Source: Phoronis ovalis
Taxonomy: Eukaryota; Phoronida; Phoronidae
Direction of reading: 5' to 3'
Length of the DNA stretch: 13,491 nt
Assembly (NCBI GenBank): GCA_028565635.1
Contig: JAOXYB010018905.1
Coordinates: forward strand, 4,582-18,072
A program made the position numbers and the translations under genes. Numbering within the stretch: the first letter of the stretch is position 1; every line of letters begins with the position of its first letter. Positions 1 through 13,491 of this stretch are shown piece after piece. Under the pieces are notes generated by a model. That model was not told the origin of the DNA. It made no database searches and saw only the letters and a program-made list of their open reading frames with translations.

Positions 1-92
1 TACACATTCATTAATCCAATCAATTTGTTGAATTGTGCTGAATATTATTGATAGAAGATAAATTTTGAATTAAAAATGTTAAATGTTTGTAG

Positions 93-10904
<10,812 letters not shown>

Positions 10905-11395
10905 GAGGTGTAAACAGAAATCCTTAATTCTTTGTGTAATAGTCAAAACTCATATAAATGACATTTGTGCATAAAACATGTTTTCGCGAACTTGAAATTT
11001 GTGTATTAGACAAGAAACCATATTCCAGATGAGGGAGGGCTTAAATTAATTTCTGTTACTACAATTGTTTGTCAAATGCATATATATGAGTTTATGTTAC
11101 ATTTTAAGGGATCAGCCTCTTTTAGAGAGGAATATGCATGTTGTTTGATAGTTATTCCGATATCAAATTGTTGTTTACTGTGAGCAACATGTTACTATTA
11201 ATACTAAAATGCAGAAATTCATACATTGTTCAAAACTTGATTAAAGCAACTTTTATAAAATTTGATACAGTGGAAAGATTTTTGATTTATTTAAGTAATA
11301 TATTACACAATATTGTTAAAGCAAGCTGAAAATTGTGAAATATATATCGAATTGTGTGGTATCACAAAATAAAATACCATTAATTTGAAATGTGT
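10905..11395 (+). other. Spt6 3' UTR
   Basis: Non-coding sequence from the stop codon to the presumed cleavage site, about 480-490 bases, AT-rich. A weaker ATTAAA at 11240-11245 could serve as an earlier alternative poly(A) signal. A 63-codon ORF inside (11138-11329) has no similarity to any family I know. The end point is an estimate from the signal at 11368. Confidence 0.65.
11368..11373 (+). terminator. Spt6 poly(A) signal AATAAA
   Basis: Canonical hexamer about 464 bases after the stop codon. It is followed at 11391-11400 by TGTGTAGTTT, a GT-rich element at the distance expected for CstF binding. This is the first AATAAA on the plus strand after the stop. Confidence 0.75.
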
Positions 11396-12340
11396 AGTTT
11401 GACATTTATCCATCTTTCTGCAGTTTGTTATCCATCTATAATCTGCACAAATAGGATGCCAATTTTAAATTGAAAATCTGCAATCAGTTGCTGTGCTTGG
11501 AGTAAAAACAAAACTACAGGAACTTACATTTTTCCACTCAAATTGTTTTAATTAATGAAACACTTTATCATGGAAACATTGCTTTTAAAATCAACACAAC
11601 AATCACTCTTGACTAATAATACACAACAAATATGTCTTCGATAACAAAAAAATGTATATGTTAACACATACAGTAGCTGCCATACATAAACCTACATAAT
11701 ATATACCTTTATTAGGTACCAATAATAATTATAAATCCAATAATACATCCTCATTAAAATTCATTTGATTTGAGAAAAGCTGCCTTTAACTTAGTTTTGG
11801 CACTGGCCAGGTTATAGAGCAATTAGATGTACGACACGAGGTAGCAAATATCCTGATCATCATCATTATTATATAGTATGTTTGCTTTGACAAGAAATTT
11901 ATCAGGTTGGAAATTACCCCATTTGTAAATAAATTTAAATTCTAAAGTTCATTATAACTAGTTATAAACATGATTTTCATCATTGTTAAGACGGTGTATA
12001 GTGCAGATGGCGCTGCAGTTGCATGCATTTTTACCTGTCTGTCAAGCCCATTTTTATTAGTCAAAACTTCCCAAAACGGGTTAATAGTAAAAATTAAGGA
12101 TCTGATATAATTTGGTTACGGACAAATAATGTAGGTGCAAAACTAATTATTTTTTCAAAATTATATTTAAATTCAAACATTATGCAAATTTCTGCCGAAA
12201 TAGCAACCCTTATCAGCACATGTATGAAGTAATATCCCTTACACGACTGTTTAAAGTGACAATTTAATTATCCCAATACCCATCACCTCTAGATTATGGC
12301 ATGTTGAATGCTGGGATTTCTGAACTAAACATCTTTGTGT
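11396..12340. other. Non-coding gap between convergent genes
   Basis: About 0.95 kb of AT-rich sequence without coding potential between the presumed ends of Spt6 and HPD. It contains further minus-strand AATAAA hexamers (11708-11713 and 12053-12058) that could extend the HPD 3' UTR, and a CTCF-like motif at 12003-12014. No transposon ends or long repeats are visible. Confidence 0.6.
12003..12014 (+). promoter_or_regulatory. Candidate CTCF / insulator core motif
   Basis: GCAGATGGCGCT fits the last 12 positions of the bilaterian CTCF consensus CCASYAGRKGGCRSY exactly, while the first three positions do not match. CTCF core specificity is shared between insects and vertebrates. The position between two convergent genes is typical of an insulator, but occupancy cannot be judged from sequence. 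Confidence 0.4.
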
Positions 12341-12847
12341 AGTCACAACTGCGAACTTTTATTAATAAAAATTAGACTGTAATTTGGTCGGCTCATCAAA
12401 CTTTCAAAGTATTTTTTTGCATAAAATTCTAATTTTATATAAATTTGGTGCTTTAGCTATTCGACATTATAACCATACCAAATTATACTGCATTACTGGT
12501 GGATAATGCTTGCAACAATTGTTACTTTGGAGGTGTATGTATCTTTGGATAGCAATTTCTTACAACTACATATATAGTGACCCCGTAAACATGTCGCATA
12601 TTGTTTTGAGTAACGCAAGACAAAGCAATGCCGCAGCTGGAAATTATGAATAACACTGCAAGACTGCACACATATTACAGTAGCTAAAATTTAGTGCCAG
12701 ATGATTACATAGTTATAATCAACAAATATTGAACATGAAATGTGTAATCACCTTGCCTAATACCCCGATGTATTAAAGTAACATAAAACAAGATTCTTGT
12801 TCGTAATTTTGATCTTGAATAACCTGACCCATATAACATTCAGCAAT
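12341..12847 (-). other. HPD 3' UTR (presumed)
   Basis: Non-coding sequence after the HPD stop codon up to the palindromic poly(A) signal. No ORF or recognisable element was found. Its length would grow by 0.3-0.65 kb if a more distal hexamer is used. Confidence 0.5.
12357..12370. terminator. Palindromic bidirectional poly(A) signal
   Basis: TTTTATTAATAAAA is a perfect 14-base palindrome that presents AATAAA on both strands. On the minus strand it is the first canonical hexamer after the HPD stop, about 485 bases downstream, with a GTTGTG element after it, so it is the best candidate HPD poly(A) signal. On the plus strand it could act as a back-up for Spt6 read-through. Confidence 0.6.
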
Positions 12848-13399
<552 letters not shown>

Positions 13400-13491
13400 T
13401 TATGTACCAAGCAAAGGTTGCTGTTTCATTTTTTTGAGCATTTTATAGTTTATCACACTGGTCTCTGTTGAAAACATTTTTTATTTTGAAG

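Noticed and set aside
11138-11329. 63-codon ORF after the Spt6 stop
   Set aside because: AT-rich 3' UTR sequence with no homology and no splice context.

Overview
The window is ordinary animal nuclear DNA: AT-rich, with short coding exons separated by GT-AG introns of about 160-600 bases. It holds parts of two unrelated housekeeping genes that converge on each other. There is no bacterial, viral, CRISPR or complete mobile-element signature, and I see no undescribed biological system. The source is most likely an arthropod, probably an insect. That is an inference from recalled comparison: the S1 region has ANPVR where human has AIR, and the protein ends in TPLYDE-, both closer to Drosophila Spt6 than to human.

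Plus strand, 93-10904 plus 3' UTR: the 3' two-thirds of the gene for the transcription elongation factor and histone chaperone Spt6 (SUPT6H). Twenty-two consecutive exons splice in frame into 1136 codons plus a stop, with no frameshift or missing exon. They cover the end of the helical core, the YqgF RNase H-like fold, the helix-hairpin-helix region, the death-like domain, the S1 domain, a charged linker, the tandem SH2 module that docks on phosphorylated RNA polymerase II, and a low-complexity Ser/Thr-Pro-rich tail. The acidic N-terminus (Spn1/Iws1 and nucleosome contacts) and the promoter lie upstream of the window. A poly(A) signal at 11368 with a GT-rich element after it gives a 3' UTR of roughly 480 bases.

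Minus strand, 13381-12848: the last two exons visible of 4-hydroxyphenylpyruvate dioxygenase (HPD), the tyrosine-catabolism enzyme that makes homogentisate. They include the conserved iron-ligand glutamate and the GFGAGNF motif. The rest of HPD lies beyond the right edge.

Between the two stop codons (10905-12847) lie the two 3' UTRs and a non-coding gap. The most interesting DNA is here: a 14-base perfect palindrome that reads AATAAA on both strands, and a good match to the CTCF core motif. Inside Spt6, the main points are a tandem 4-base-shifted donor at the end of the second exon, a short direct repeat in an intron, a weak tRNA-like fragment that may be SINE debris, and the composition of the C-terminal tail. 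The two genes have no evident functional link.
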